Notes under the pieces: generated by a model
The model's database searches: none
What the model saw: only the letters and a program-made list of their open reading frames with translations
What the model was told of the DNA's origin: nothing
Translations under genes and position numbers: made by a program
Origin: Phallus indusiatus
Lineage: Eukaryota; Basidiomycota; Agaricomycetes; Phallales; Phallaceae
NCBI GenBank assembly: GCA_027605045.1
Contig: JAQFWX010000009.1
Location: 868,001-932,000 of the forward strand
Direction of reading: 5' to 3'
Length of the DNA stretch: 64,000 nt
Shown: piece by piece, positions 25,280-36,335 of the stretch
Layout: each line of letters starts with the position of its first letter
Numbering within the stretch: the first letter of the stretch is position 1

Positions 25280-26207
25280 CTACCAACGTGTGTTGTACGC
25301 ATCATCAAACCCATCGTCGCTACCGCTTTGAAGTTTGAAGGTTGCATGCATCTGGGCTGCAACATCATGATTATACCAGCGACCTGCTCGTGACCCGAGT
25401 CATATTAGCCAACCCAGCGTTGCATTTCTTGGGGATAAAAGGCTCGGTGGATGGTGTACGCCAGGCTGAGGGCTCGGAGGGGGCCGTAAAAATATGTTTT
25501 TAAGCTTATTGTATGCGATCAAAGTCGGTGGTCGCTTGGAATAGAGACGTCGTACCAGTACTAAAAGCTCTCCTTTGAACAACTCGACACTAATAAGGTC
25601 GTTATGGTCGGGTTCCGACTCTTTTGGGTACAAGAACCGTGGCCATGCTTTTTCAGAGCATGATTTGGGTTGTGTGCATAATTTGTTTTTTATACTGTGG
25701 AGGCAATTGAACAGCGTTATTTTGAAAAAATACTTTACGTACTCATCGTCTTCCCAGTTCCAATTCACTGGACACAACAGCATCCCTGTAATATCGTTTG
25801 CGAATCCATGCGTCACGGTCTTCTTCATTCGTGCCGACAATTTTATCGCCATGGCAACCTCTGGGTATATCTTGTCAATCATAGAGATAATGTTCGTTTT
25901 CATGTGGTTTGTGTCAGTTTGAAATGCGCTTTCCTGTCCTTTCTGGATCTGATGACAATCAGTAGGGTTTCTTTTCAAAAAGGCGCATATACCTCTTTGG
26001 TAACCTCTGCCATATGCGTCGAGTTATTTTCTTCACCGAAAGCGGGAATATGGAATATGTTGTACAAGTAACTCGTACGAGCGAGCAATGTGCGCGTGCC
26101 TTGGACAAGTGAGTGAAGATATTGCTGAACGACGAAGTGTGGTACTCACGTTTTCTTATGTCTTTCTGAAGCTGCAGGATTGATAGTTTCAAATCATATG
26201 CTGACAA
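25280..26207 (-). pseudogene. DUF6698-like gene remnant
   Basis: An open stretch 25978-25400 contains HGFANDITGMLLCPVNWNWE, RFLYPKES and ELFKGELLVL, which I recognise as the core of the DUF6698 family found in Agaricomycetes (G-F-x-H-x-x-T-G-x-L-L-C-P ... F-L-Y ... G-L-F-x-G-x-L-L-V). The expected continuation is present but in other frames: KHIFTAPSEP, KKCNAGLANMTRVTSRSL and VAAQMHATF down to a TAG at 25280-25282. A TAA falls just before KHIF, and another frame change is needed after SRSL, so the 3' half is broken. Possible N-terminal exons up to 26207 are uncertain. Function of the family is unknown. Confidence 0.58.
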
Positions 26208-26943
26208 GTTTCTCCGGTACAGTGAATGGGTCGATTAGTCGATAGTATTGTCGTCCCCAGTCGCGCCATGGCTGGTCCGGGGACTTTCTGTGTCTGGGTG
26301 AGTTTTGAACACAACCGTTACTCTTATTACTTTTCTTGCGTCCAACTATCATGCACTCATCGTCCGATGATGGATGGCGGTGGGATTCTGTGGACGGAGA
26401 TGCAGGACATTGCGTGGTAGAAGGTATGAAGAAAGGGGGGAAGGAAAAAAATGTCAGGAGATCCTATTTATGTGAGCTGCTCAATTACTTACATGATTTC
26501 CGCATCGTGACTAAGCATGCATATAGCTACTTCCTTTTTTGTAAACTAAATTGCTTGAATAACATGTCACCTATGTTATTGCATATGCCTATCCGTTCTC
26601 GCATGCTACTTTTGACTCTAACATCAACCATTGACTTACCGCCGGCGAACCATCCACCCTCATGGATCAATGCATTTGTGGCCACCAGGCACCGACGCGC
26701 TGGGCCTATACACGGCATTCAAAAAACTGCAAAGCATATCAGAACTTTCTGCACGCCGGGCCGGAGTACTATAAGACCAAAGTTCAGGGGATATAAGCGT
26801 CGGCAGCTGCAGGCTCTGTCAACGCCAACAGTCGGTCCGTCAACGTGTCAATTAGTATGTTTTTTGTATTGTTTGACATACTATCAATTTGATATTCAGC
26901 TTTCTTAAGGACTCCTCAACTCTTCCGTGCGCTTAATCTCAAA
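26208..26943. other. Intergenic, upstream region of small ORF
   Basis: Open frames here have no family match and no splice support. A TATA-like GGGATATAAGCG lies near 26788-26799, followed by a T/C-rich leader before the ATG at 26944, which would fit a promoter for the small ORF. Nothing else seen. Confidence 0.4.
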
Positions 26944-27144
26944 ATGCAAACCTTTCCTGTGCTTGAGCCTGAGCCCGTACTTGAGCAAATACTTGAACCA
27001 GTACTTGAACCAGAACCCGAATCAACACTTGAACTAGTCAACGAACCTTCGGCACATAGCGGTGGCAGCAATGATCTTGGCACTCAACTCAGTTCTCGAC
27101 CACAAAGAACGCGCCGGTTTCCAAAGATAGCTCAGAATCTGTAA
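26944..27144 (+). CDS. Small 66-aa hypothetical protein with Leu-Glu-Pro repeats
   Basis: A single-exon candidate starts MQTFPVLEPEPVLEQILEPV. Residues 6-30 are imperfect repeats of (V/I)LEP/E encoded by a degenerate CTTGAACCAGTA array. The C-terminus is basic (SRPQRTRRFP). A TATA-like box sits about 150 bp upstream and the start is preceded by AAA. The basic tail resembles the linker seen in copia-type retroelement polyproteins, but nothing else of an element is visible. It could equally be a chance ORF in a simple repeat. Confidence 0.3.
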   Translation: MQTFPVLEPEPVLEQILEPVLEPEPESTLELVNEPSAHSGGSNDLGTQLSSRPQRTRRFPKIAQNL

Positions 27145-27660
27145 AGTCTGAGGTATCACGCGGCAGCAGGTGTAAACATGATTTGGAGCCAGAAACTGAT
27201 CTTGAAGATGAATAATATTCTTGTTGTTGATAACGCAGATATAATGATCATGCTCAGCTAGTATTCTCTGGTCGGAATCAAAATTGCGCCATACCTGATC
27301 ATGACAATACACGCTATGTGTAAGCTGGTATATGAATTATCATGAATAGGCCTCATACCTTGTCGATAATGCTTAAACACCCTGATTTATGGCTCACATA
27401 TGTACCTTATACGAACGCTTCGGGCACAATCTGACAACCCTATGGAAGCCTGATGCAAAGCTGGCGCAATTCATGTGAGGCCCTCGCAAGTGTAATGCAA
27501 AGTGTTTAACTGGGTAATATGAATCAGAAGAGGATACAAGCTGGTCCAAACATTGGGCTCACAAACATGGTAAGCGCCGGTAAGGACACGGCGGCCGGTA
27601 GTCTATTGCTAAACACATACCTTGCATCGTACTACTACCAAGACTTCTTCTTACTTCAAC
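27145..27660. other. Intergenic spacer
   Basis: No supported gene, RNA or repeat seen between the small ORF and the thiolase pseudogene. Confidence 0.5.
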
Positions 27661-29345
27661 ATGGCGCAACAAACTTCTACCAAGCAAGTTCCCAAAATGA
27701 GGACATTCATCATCTAAGTTAGTTCTACCGCTTTCATGAAGCCGAGAGGAACAAGGACAACGGAGGACGTGAGTTCCTACTCTGTTCTGTTTAACGCAAC
27801 AAGACGAAATAACTTGCCTTTGCAGATGGGTTTAGAAGCGGCTACGAAAGCATTGTTAGATGCTGGAATAACGTATGGCGATATCGAGGTTGCGTTCGTT
27901 GGTTTCGTGCGTTCTTCACTCTTTCTGATTGAACCGGTGTTTGCGGTCGAATGAACTGATGACAATTCTAGTGTTATGATGATTCTACGTCTGGTAAAAG
28001 GGCTTTGTATAATCTAGGAATAACAGGCAGGTATCCCAATTACGAATGTGAGCAATGTACGTGGACACCCTACTTAAGCTGAAGCATTGCACCGACACGC
28101 GTGCCTTGTCCTAGAATTGTTCTACAGGGTCAACCGCACTTTTGAACGCTAATATATGGGTCAAATCAGGAGCTGCACAATGTGCGTTAGCTCTAGGTTT
28201 TGAACGCATGCGTCCCGGATCATTGGGTACAAACTTTCCCGATCATCCTAATCCAATGATTCCTCTCCATACAATCGCTACAACATTCGAAGAAACAACA
28301 CTCATAGGCGTTAACCACGGTCCATCGACAGCCTGTCATTTCGCCAACGCTGCTCAAGAGTATTTTGGCAAATATCCAGGAGCGAATGTCAACCATTTAG
28401 CGGAAATCGCGGCGAAGAATTACAAGCACTCTGTTAAGAACCCTTATTCTTAGTTCAGAGATGGGTGGACTGAGGAGCAGGCTTTGGCTGCTCCGAAGAT
28501 TAACAGATAGCTTACCAAGTTCGCGTGTTCTCCTACTTCGGATGGTGTTGAGTGTTGTACTGTTGCTTCTGAGAAGTTTGTGATTCTATTGTTACGCAGG
28601 TAGGTGCAACATACTTACATGGCTGGTAGACCTTATTGAATATGTCTCTTTAGACTCTTGTCACAGATGAAGCGAATACATACGAAAGCAAGAGTTCGAT
28701 GGACTTGGTTGGCTACAGTATGAGTAAACGGGCCGCCGATGAAGCGTTCGCTCAAGCTGGATTTAAACCTGGCGAAGGACGAGATCAAGTAGGCGTATTG
28801 AATAGCGTGACTGTTTTGGTGCCAGCGATGGTCTGTGTAGCTTCAAGTCTCCTGTCCCATGTGCTCATCCTGGATCTTCTTCAGCTCATAACCTACGACG
28901 CTCTTGGACTTTGCAAGAAAGGAGAAGCGCACAAACTTGTTGAAGGAGATAGCACCGTATGTCGTGCTTTATGTGTGTTTGTTTAATCTGATCTTTTGTT
29001 CATAGTATGGTGGAAAATGGGTCATAAACCCAAGTGGTGGACTTGAAGCGAAAGGTCATCCTCTCGGTGCAAGTGGATTAGCAACGCACTTTATATCATT
29101 AGTATGTTATTATTAATTGTCTTTTGTAGTGATGGATAACTAATCTTCCTCTCTATTCTCTTCTAGATCAACTCCCGAACTAGGCGGGACCATTGCAAGC
29201 ACCCGGCCTTTTCGACACACCTGACGGACAGGGTAAACTTATATGGCCTGTACATAACATAGGCTTAGGTGGTGTTGTTGTCGTATCATTATTGCGGTGC
29301 CCCGAGTTTTGGAAAGAAAGTGGGAAAGATGAGAGAACAAAATAG
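27661..29345 (+). pseudogene. SCP-x type thiolase (lipid-transfer protein thiolase domain) pseudogene
   Basis: Homologous to the thiolase domain of sterol carrier protein x (peroxisomal 3-ketoacyl-CoA thiolase). Readable blocks in order: KPRGTRTTED, GLEAATKALLDAGITYGDIE, STSGKRALYNLGITG, NCSTGSTALLNA (catalytic Cys retained, near 28117), WVKSGAAQCALALGFERM, GPSTA, LVTDEANTYESKSSMDLVGY, ELITYDALGLC-like, [19 protein letters not shown] (second active-site block) and HNIGLGGVVVVSLLRCPEFW. Lesions: in-frame stops TAA 27717-27719, TAG 28451-28453, TAG 28508-28510 and TAG 29181-29183; an extra base near 28029; a frame disturbance near 28800. The later TAGs sit where Gln, probably Gln, and Trp are expected, as C-to-T or G-to-A changes would give. 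Introns are still recognisable, so this is a decayed copy of a genuine gene, not a retrocopy. Confidence 0.85.
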
Positions 29346-30371
29346 GCGGTTCATGATCAGTGAAGACTGTTTGACTAGTCTCGTAACCCATTTGACCATA
29401 CTTGCACTTGCAGATTGGGATATAACCATGCGCACGAAGCGCGGTGTAATCACAAAACCCGATATCGACAAAGTCAAGTCCAAAAAAAAATAGCAGTCGA
29501 CGTCAGTATTTCTTATCGTTCGCCAGTGCCGGATGCCTTCCGAGGTGTTCATGAACCCGAACGTTCGTGTGGATTTCAACCTTTTAGTATCTATGTGTTT
29601 TATGTCACTTTGTATTGTATTTGTATGACCGCTCAACAGGAGAACTTGAGGCCGAATTTTGGCGTATAAGAAGTGAATATCAACGGCCTTTAACACCGCG
29701 GCTTTTCCCATTCTAATCCATCAGAAGGAATATTGAAATGGGGTTCTTATATGATTAAACTGGCACGGGGAGGCATTAAGAAGTTCGATGTTCTAAGACG
29801 CCACATGATTCGCATGACAGGTGAAATCAAAGTAGCGAATTATCAGCCGATCGGAATCCGGATTCCGAAAGCGTGAGATTAGCATCGCTTTACTCCCCAC
29901 CTTCGCCCCCGCATGAACTATTAAATCTACTACGCACCTGACCAAATTGGCGAGAAGGTATTCTAATAATGCTCAGCTTCTCATATGCTGACACAGGAGT
30001 TCACACGGAGGAATTCGAGATCTTGACTTAATCCTCATAGACTCGAATTCGGATTCGGAATCACGGACTTGTAAAAGGGGTGAATGGCATGAAATCGTAG
30101 TGTACATGTTAGATTAATGCATAAGATAGACTACTCGTATGCCCAACCTAATTTTAATGCAAATAGAAGATGAAAGAGGGAAAATGACGTGGCGGACTGT
30201 CTGTGATAATACTAGTACACCTATAGTAATTTTTATAAACAGCGAACAAGACCTTGAGTTCAAGTTGAGGTGATCGTGAATGCTATTGGAGAATAGAATG
30301 CCAGGACAAGGGGATAAACCAGGAAGTATGCAAAAGTGTATCTAACAATAAATGCGAGAGACTGAATATGA
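29346..30371. other. Intergenic spacer
   Basis: No supported gene. GATTCGGAATC and GAATCCGGATTCCG words near 29853-30065 give small palindromes but no clear element. Confidence 0.5.
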
Positions 30372-31898
30372 TTATACATCTTCGATTGCGTTAGGGTAGC
30401 CACGTCGGGCAGCTTGTTCCGCCCTTATGTGGTGCGCTTTGGCGTCCGCATTTGGAGTGTTGATTATGCTGTCGCCCCCGACGAATAAGAAAACGTCATA
30501 TACCAAAGCTCCGATGACACCTCCAGCGAAAGGAGCAATCTAAATGGGGAATTCATATGCATTTATGGAGCGGGAAGTGCGGGATCAAAACTTACGATGG
30601 GACACCAAAGCCAATACTGGTCGCGGAATGTGAATACTAAGATAAATGTTTTGTAAACGACTCATGGAAAAGGATTGATTCTATGCTTACCTCCTTTTCC
30701 ATAACCCGCCATTGCAGTTAAAACTCGGGGACCAAAGTCACGAGCCGGATTAATCGCATAGCCTATTTCGAACGTCAAAGAGAGATTTTTGAAAATCTCA
30801 TCATAGAATTTACCAGTTTGTACACCGAAAGCCATTCCAATACCGGTGACGAGAAGGAATAATGCTACGGGGAGAAGACCAGGAGTTGGAGAAAGGTTTT
30901 TCTACAGTAATGATTTAGTAAAGCTGATAGAATACAGACGAGGACAGGAACGTACTTGGTCGGTGATAGCAAGGACACCGATAAGGAGGATGGCAGCTCC
31001 CAAAAATTCATCGAACCAAGCAGCCGCTAGAAACTTTATGAGGGATAATATTGCTTCGGTAAATTACCTTCAACGTACAATTTGGCAGGTAACTCAGCTG
31101 GTGAAAATACAGAGGGTTTGAATGAAGGACTAAAATTGAATAATTGTCCAATATACGCACTGCATACGTGGCAAACAATCCGGCGGTGCCAGAGATTGTA
31201 CGAACACCCTGACCTTCGAAAGCATTGATGGCATGAAAGTAGTTTGCGTAGAGGATAGCTGCTCCGAGGAAAGCACCCAAAAACTGTGCAAGAATGTATA
31301 CCGGCACTTTCTTCCAGGGAAATCTTCTCGTGACGGCGAGAGCCAAAGTAACCTGAAAGCATTGAGGGGTTAGTGCCGAGCACAGTGTTTTTACTACCCA
31401 TACGCACAGCGGGATTCAAATGACCTCCGGAGATACCACCGGCTACCCAAACGCCAACTGCGACACCGATACCCCAGCAAAATGCAATTGAGTTATAATC
31501 CTAAAATGAACAATCAAGACAGAAGTTCAGTAAATATGCGAAGCACGAACGCCTTTCTGCGAAGGAGCGACTTTTGTGCTTCCACTAAGCACAACCTAGG
31601 ATGGAAAAGATACCTATCGTTGAATTCCCACCAGTAAATAGATAGAATGACGACTTCTCACTTGACAAACAACACCATCACCGAACAAAATTAGCATCAT
31701 AGTACCAAAGAATTCCGCGAAGAACTCTCTGAAACGGTACCGAACACGAGACCAAGAATTAGGAAACTTGGTATAATGTTCTGTCAACTCCTTTATAGTT
31801 CTGATATCCGCCAACCCCTGGGGACTAGGACCACCAATAGTAGAGACAGCTTCGTGAAATTCATGACTACCTTTCTCATTCATGTTGTCGCTGGACAT
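30372..31898 (-). CDS. Aquaglyceroporin (MIP family channel)
   Basis: Membrane channel for glycerol and water. Start [10 protein letters not shown] at 31898; cytosolic N-terminus of about 55 residues, then helix 1 [20 protein letters not shown]. Small exons follow: [35 protein letters not shown]. The first pore motif is [14 protein letters not shown] and the second is [13 protein letters not shown]. The Asp after the second NPAR is the usual mark of glycerol-permeable members rather than strict water channels. Further helices are [39 protein letters not shown] and [20 protein letters not shown]. The C-terminus has [11 protein letters not shown] and ends NAIEDV with TAA at 30372-30374. About eight short introns; frames agree, including one donor inside FAT|PSF near 31165. 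Looks intact and stands alone with no partner gene. Confidence 0.9.
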
Positions 31899-34430
31899 GG
31901 CTGCTGGACTGGTTCGTTACTATACAGAAAGGGGATACGTCAGGTGGAGATGACTTGACAAACCATTTTCCCTTGTGCTTGTGCTTCTTATATATATGAA
32001 AGCACTGTCAATTCATTAGGTAAACGAATTGATTGTTCTATCAGACGAAAACTTGGGATGAATAAGCAGAGAAAAGGTCCCGTGAAAAGAACATCCATGT
32101 ACATACGAAGGCTTGAATCAACCAGGGTGATAGAAGGAAAAGGCACCATACGTATCAGAAGACCTCAGCGCGTCCGGGAGTAGGAGAGGCTCGTCATTTC
32201 ACGTGCTTCCACCCTGCGCGGCACATCGGGACTCGGCCGGTTTTACGTAACTGAACACAATCGATGTCTCTTCATCACTTTCAAGTTCCACGCTGCCCAT
32301 CCGTTTCTGGTAAAATATAATTGCAATTGATTATGTATCAGAATCGGCTCTGCGTGTTCTCAAGGGCTTTGGATTAATGGCCTTCCGTCCATATACGTTC
32401 CTTTTTAGGCTCGCTGAGTTCTACAACCGAGTCGAATAAAGTTTTCGCCGCTACCAAAGATTGAAAAAAAAAATGTGACTGGTCGCTCTTTGCCAGATGA
32501 AGTCTGTATATTTTAGTTAATGTATGGCAGTAACGGTACCCCGCAGCATTTTGAAGGACCTCGCCGTGCGTTTGGGGAAAGTATTACTCCCGAGACGGAT
32601 AAGAATAAAGACCACTGAGAGCGGTCTTTATCTATATCTGACAAGCTGCGCAAGCCGTGGCACATTGATGCTTTTTGGTGAATTTCACCCGGTGGCCATA
32701 TATAGCGATTCGGCTCATAATCATTCACCCAATAGACAGGGGCATTTGACCATGAGCAGCAGGCAGCGTCCCATGACCTCCCGTTTTGACGTTATATAAG
32801 GTGTGTATATCGGTTAACTGGCGTAGTTCTTCGTCCATCAATCGCAAATATAGTGATGGTTCCGGAACTGAATCTTTAGATTAGCTCTCTGGCTACGCCC
32901 ACCAAATTCTACACACGTCTGAAGCGGATTCAATAACTTTTAAAGCTAAGGCGTACAACGTACATCGAGAGTTCGAGACCAAATGATTTCGTGCATCCTC
33001 TGAAGTCCGTTTATAGCACCTGCCATTAGAGTGGCCATGAACTGAGTTGGTGTCGCTGCGGATCATGTGAGCAACAGGGAACGGTGAAATAAAGACAATG
33101 AAAAAAGTTTCAAAAGTACAATACGAAAAAAACCTTGATAATTGGATTAAACAGACTAAAAAGTCTGCAAGTCAATTTTCGTTTTTGCCAATAACAATCT
33201 CTGACGCTCTACCACCGAATCGACTGCTTCTTGCCAGGATTGATGAAATTTCAACTGAAGCTCTTGACTGGTCTTTGACAATCAGAGAGAAGTGATCAAA
33301 TCACGTAGTCCGAGATCACGACACCCATGGCTTACGCAAGACATGAGATAAATGGAGGAACACGCATGTATTGATTTTCAGGCCTTTCTACTATATCTAT
33401 TGACGGGTTCGCGTTGGTTGATTTCAGCAGAGAAGGTGTTGAGAAGGAGAGTGAATTTGGGATGAACGCAATCAAGGAGACATGTTACATCTTTACGTAA
33501 TTCAATGTCACATGATACAATCCTCAGTTCGCACTTCATCCAAACTGCAATGTGGTGCTTAAGCTCTGCAGCTTCTCTATCAATTCAAACTTTGCTAACT
33601 TTAAGAATAATTCTAACTTCAGTCACCGATGAAAATGAAATACTCGAGTATGCGTTTGCCCTTCGGTGCTTGTTCGGTGTTCGCTAGCTGCCGGGTGCCA
33701 GTGTCCCTAAACAGACTCTCGACAACCATACCCCTTCCGAAATAGTGTGGATAGGCAGCACCCCAAGTCTTTCTGGTTTTCTTTCTCAGACTTCTCGCTG
33801 GTAAAGCTTTTGACGAAGGATACCTAAGACCTTTACTCCCCACTGGTTCTGCAATCTATATCTTCTCATCAGCTTTTTGGCTATCTCTCGTTTCGAATTA
33901 CTGATTAGATATTTTATGCTGTCCCTAGTGAAACCATATTATTTTACTTGCGCAGGGAATAGATGTTAGATTAAGAATGGGACTAATTGTGTCGGCTGTA
34001 TCAAGTCGTTGTACACCTTCCAAGCGAATGACGTGTCTTTAGGATGCGGAAGGAATCGTGATCGCGACGCGGTGAACATGTGCTGATGCAGAGACATCGA
34101 TGAATTTCATCCGCAAGTTGAAATGGATAATCGCACACGGATGGCAAGCACAGGATCCAAACTCAAGATTATTACACCTGGCACGTCTGTATCGCCTGCC
34201 CCTAATCAAATTCTTCAAAGACATGTGGGCGGATTCACTCAGTCCATTGGGCGCAGACAAGACATTTCCAGAAAGTCATCCATTCTCCAAAACGTTCTTT
34301 ATCGCCTCAACCGCCCAAAATCATTGTACATCCGCCCACGCCAGATGATTGTCGCCCCACTGAGCGCCACGGTGAATCACCGCCATTCGTCACACTCCCA
34401 CACATTCACACTCTCTTTCCAGTACTACCA
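31899..34430. other. Long intergenic region
   Basis: About 2.5 kb including the aquaglyceroporin promoter (TATATATA-like sequence near 31990). Open frames at 32524-32799, 33098-33295 and 34100-34440 are short, lack family matches and lack splice partners. No gene called. Confidence 0.5.
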
Positions 34431-35886
34431 ATGTCAGTAATTGAGACATTGCCTATTGAACTCTGGGAGGAGGTGGTTTATTGTATCCCATCACCTCGTG
34501 ATTTACTCTCCTTGGCGCTGGTCTCGAAACTTTTCAGCTCATTCATCATCCCATATCATCTCCCCTATCGTCACATCCGTTGCGGTGGCCAGGGAACAAA
34601 ATTCTGGGAACAACTGGCTGCTAGCCCTCGTTGCGCCAGAGGCATTCGGTCTTTGGTTTCCTTGGACGAACGTTACAGTCTTCCTGATCATGGATACTCT
34701 CCGAAATGGTCTTCAATACTGGCAAAACGGGAGGATGATGTTACTCCGTTTGATCTTATTGTCATGCCAGCGCTCCTCAAATCCCTTTGGCACATGACCG
34801 CCCTAGAAAGATTTGGTTTCAGCTGGGGCTTTGAGAGCCGGCGCAAAGGGTTTTCTAACGTGCTCGACATCTCACGTGTATTAGCGGACCGAGCTATATG
34901 TTTACGTAGCTTGACAGTTGATTTCATGTTCCTCTTGCGGCAAAATAGTCAACATGAAATCAAAGATTTTTTGAATTCTCTTCCCGTTTGTTTTTTTTTC
35001 ACCTTTTATCCTCGTTTGTTCCTCGGTGCTCATTAAGCTGACAGGTATGGCAACTGTCCAATCTCACACAAGTTCGTCTGTCTCACATGTGTGAATCAGC
35101 TGAAAGGATGCTTATCGCCGCGTGTCCAAACCTTGAGGATTTGTGTCTATCTTTACATGATATCCGTGCTTATTCTTGTCCTTTACTTTTCCATCAAGCA
35201 AACTGGAAAAAGTTTCGACGTCTGTCGCTGCTGGGTGCCAGGGCCCAGCCAATCCCCTCCGATTTCTTTCAGCGACACCCCAGTCTTGAATGCCTTCTCA
35301 TGGATGCAAGCTGCTCATTACCCTCTCTTCTCGATGCTTCTCTACCCATGTTGCGTTCTTTTTCATGGGACGCTCACCTTGCGGATCCCACTTTATCTTC
35401 CTACCTTCCCAAGTCCGCGCTGTCCGGTCTTGTGCACTGTCGAGTTGCTGTCCGAATGTTTGATTTCGCGGCTAGAATGGATAATCTCGAGAGTTTGCAA
35501 CTTGTTCTAGCCTCGGACGAATCTCTCCTCCGAAGCTTTTCTCCAATAAATGTTCCTAAGTTGCAAAAACTACAAGTCATTGGCAGAACATCAGTAGGCC
35601 TTTAGTTTTTATTCCCTGTCTGATATTTTTTAACCATTCTCGCTAGGGGCTATCTCTGGTAGCGTTACCAGTTCTTAGTATACCGAGACTCACACATTTA
35701 TACCTTGCCTTTGACCCCAAAGAAATACTACAGGAGTTTTCAGAGATTGAAACACTCCGGTATATTCAAGGGCTCAAAGATAGCATTGAAATTGATAGAG
35801 ATTCAAGTGGAAATTATGTTGGATATCATGTCGTCCCGGAATCTCACTTGGGTGAACGTCCGTATGGGTGGGGAAACTTCTTTTGA
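34431..35886 (+). CDS. F-box protein with leucine-rich C-terminal region
   Basis: Likely substrate adaptor of an SCF ubiquitin ligase. Model join(34431..34985, 35045..35593, 35647..35886), 447 aa, phases all zero. Residues 4-42 form an F-box (ETLPIELWEEVVYCIPSPRD, LLSLALVSKLFSSFIIP). The rest has weak leucine-rich repeats typical of Agaricomycete F-box proteins (LTQVRLSHMCES, CPNLEDLCLSLHDI, LPMLRSFSWDAHL, NLESLQLVLASDE, RLTHLYLAFDP). It ends at a TGA at 35884-35886 after GERPYGWGNFF. Upstream CACACTC-rich sequence probably is its leader. Substrate unknown; such F-box families are large and fast-evolving. Confidence 0.83.
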
Positions 35887-36335
35887 GGCTGGCCCCTGTG
35901 ATGGGAAATCAATGGTTTCATTCCTTTAGTCATAATTAGTGCGGCGAGTCGTACAACGTCGTATGCACGATGGGCGTAGGTCTACTATTGTACATCCGCT
36001 CTGTTAAGCACGAATCTCGTTGAACCGACTTGGTCAATGTCGGAAAGTTTGGTGAACTCGAATGTACCCACTCAAGCGTCAATAAATATGTTGTTATCCG
36101 ATTCAGGTACCTTCGACCCGCCTGTATTGCCACCATACAGTCCCCAAACGCCAAAATGGAAGCAGATTCAACCTCAGCCTATTCACGTTCCTAAAAGCTG
36201 TGATCCATGCGAATCCATAAATATACGAAGGGTATTGGTGACGCTTTTCTTCTGTCCTACATCTTGATCCTCCCTGAACGTTATATCAACAGAATCACTG
36301 TATCTCGCCATCATTACATCGCAATCTGACAAACT
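35887..36335. other. Intergenic spacer
   Basis: About 450 bp separating the F-box gene from DUF6535 gene C, presumably the promoter of C. A short open frame 36037-36267 has no match. Confidence 0.5.

Noticed and set aside
29289..29711. 140-codon minus ORF overlapping the thiolase pseudogene end
   Set aside because: No motif; the plus strand carries recognisable thiolase sequence there.
36037..36267. 76-codon plus ORF between the F-box and DUF6535 C genes
   Set aside because: No match and sits in promoter sequence; no splice link to the next gene.
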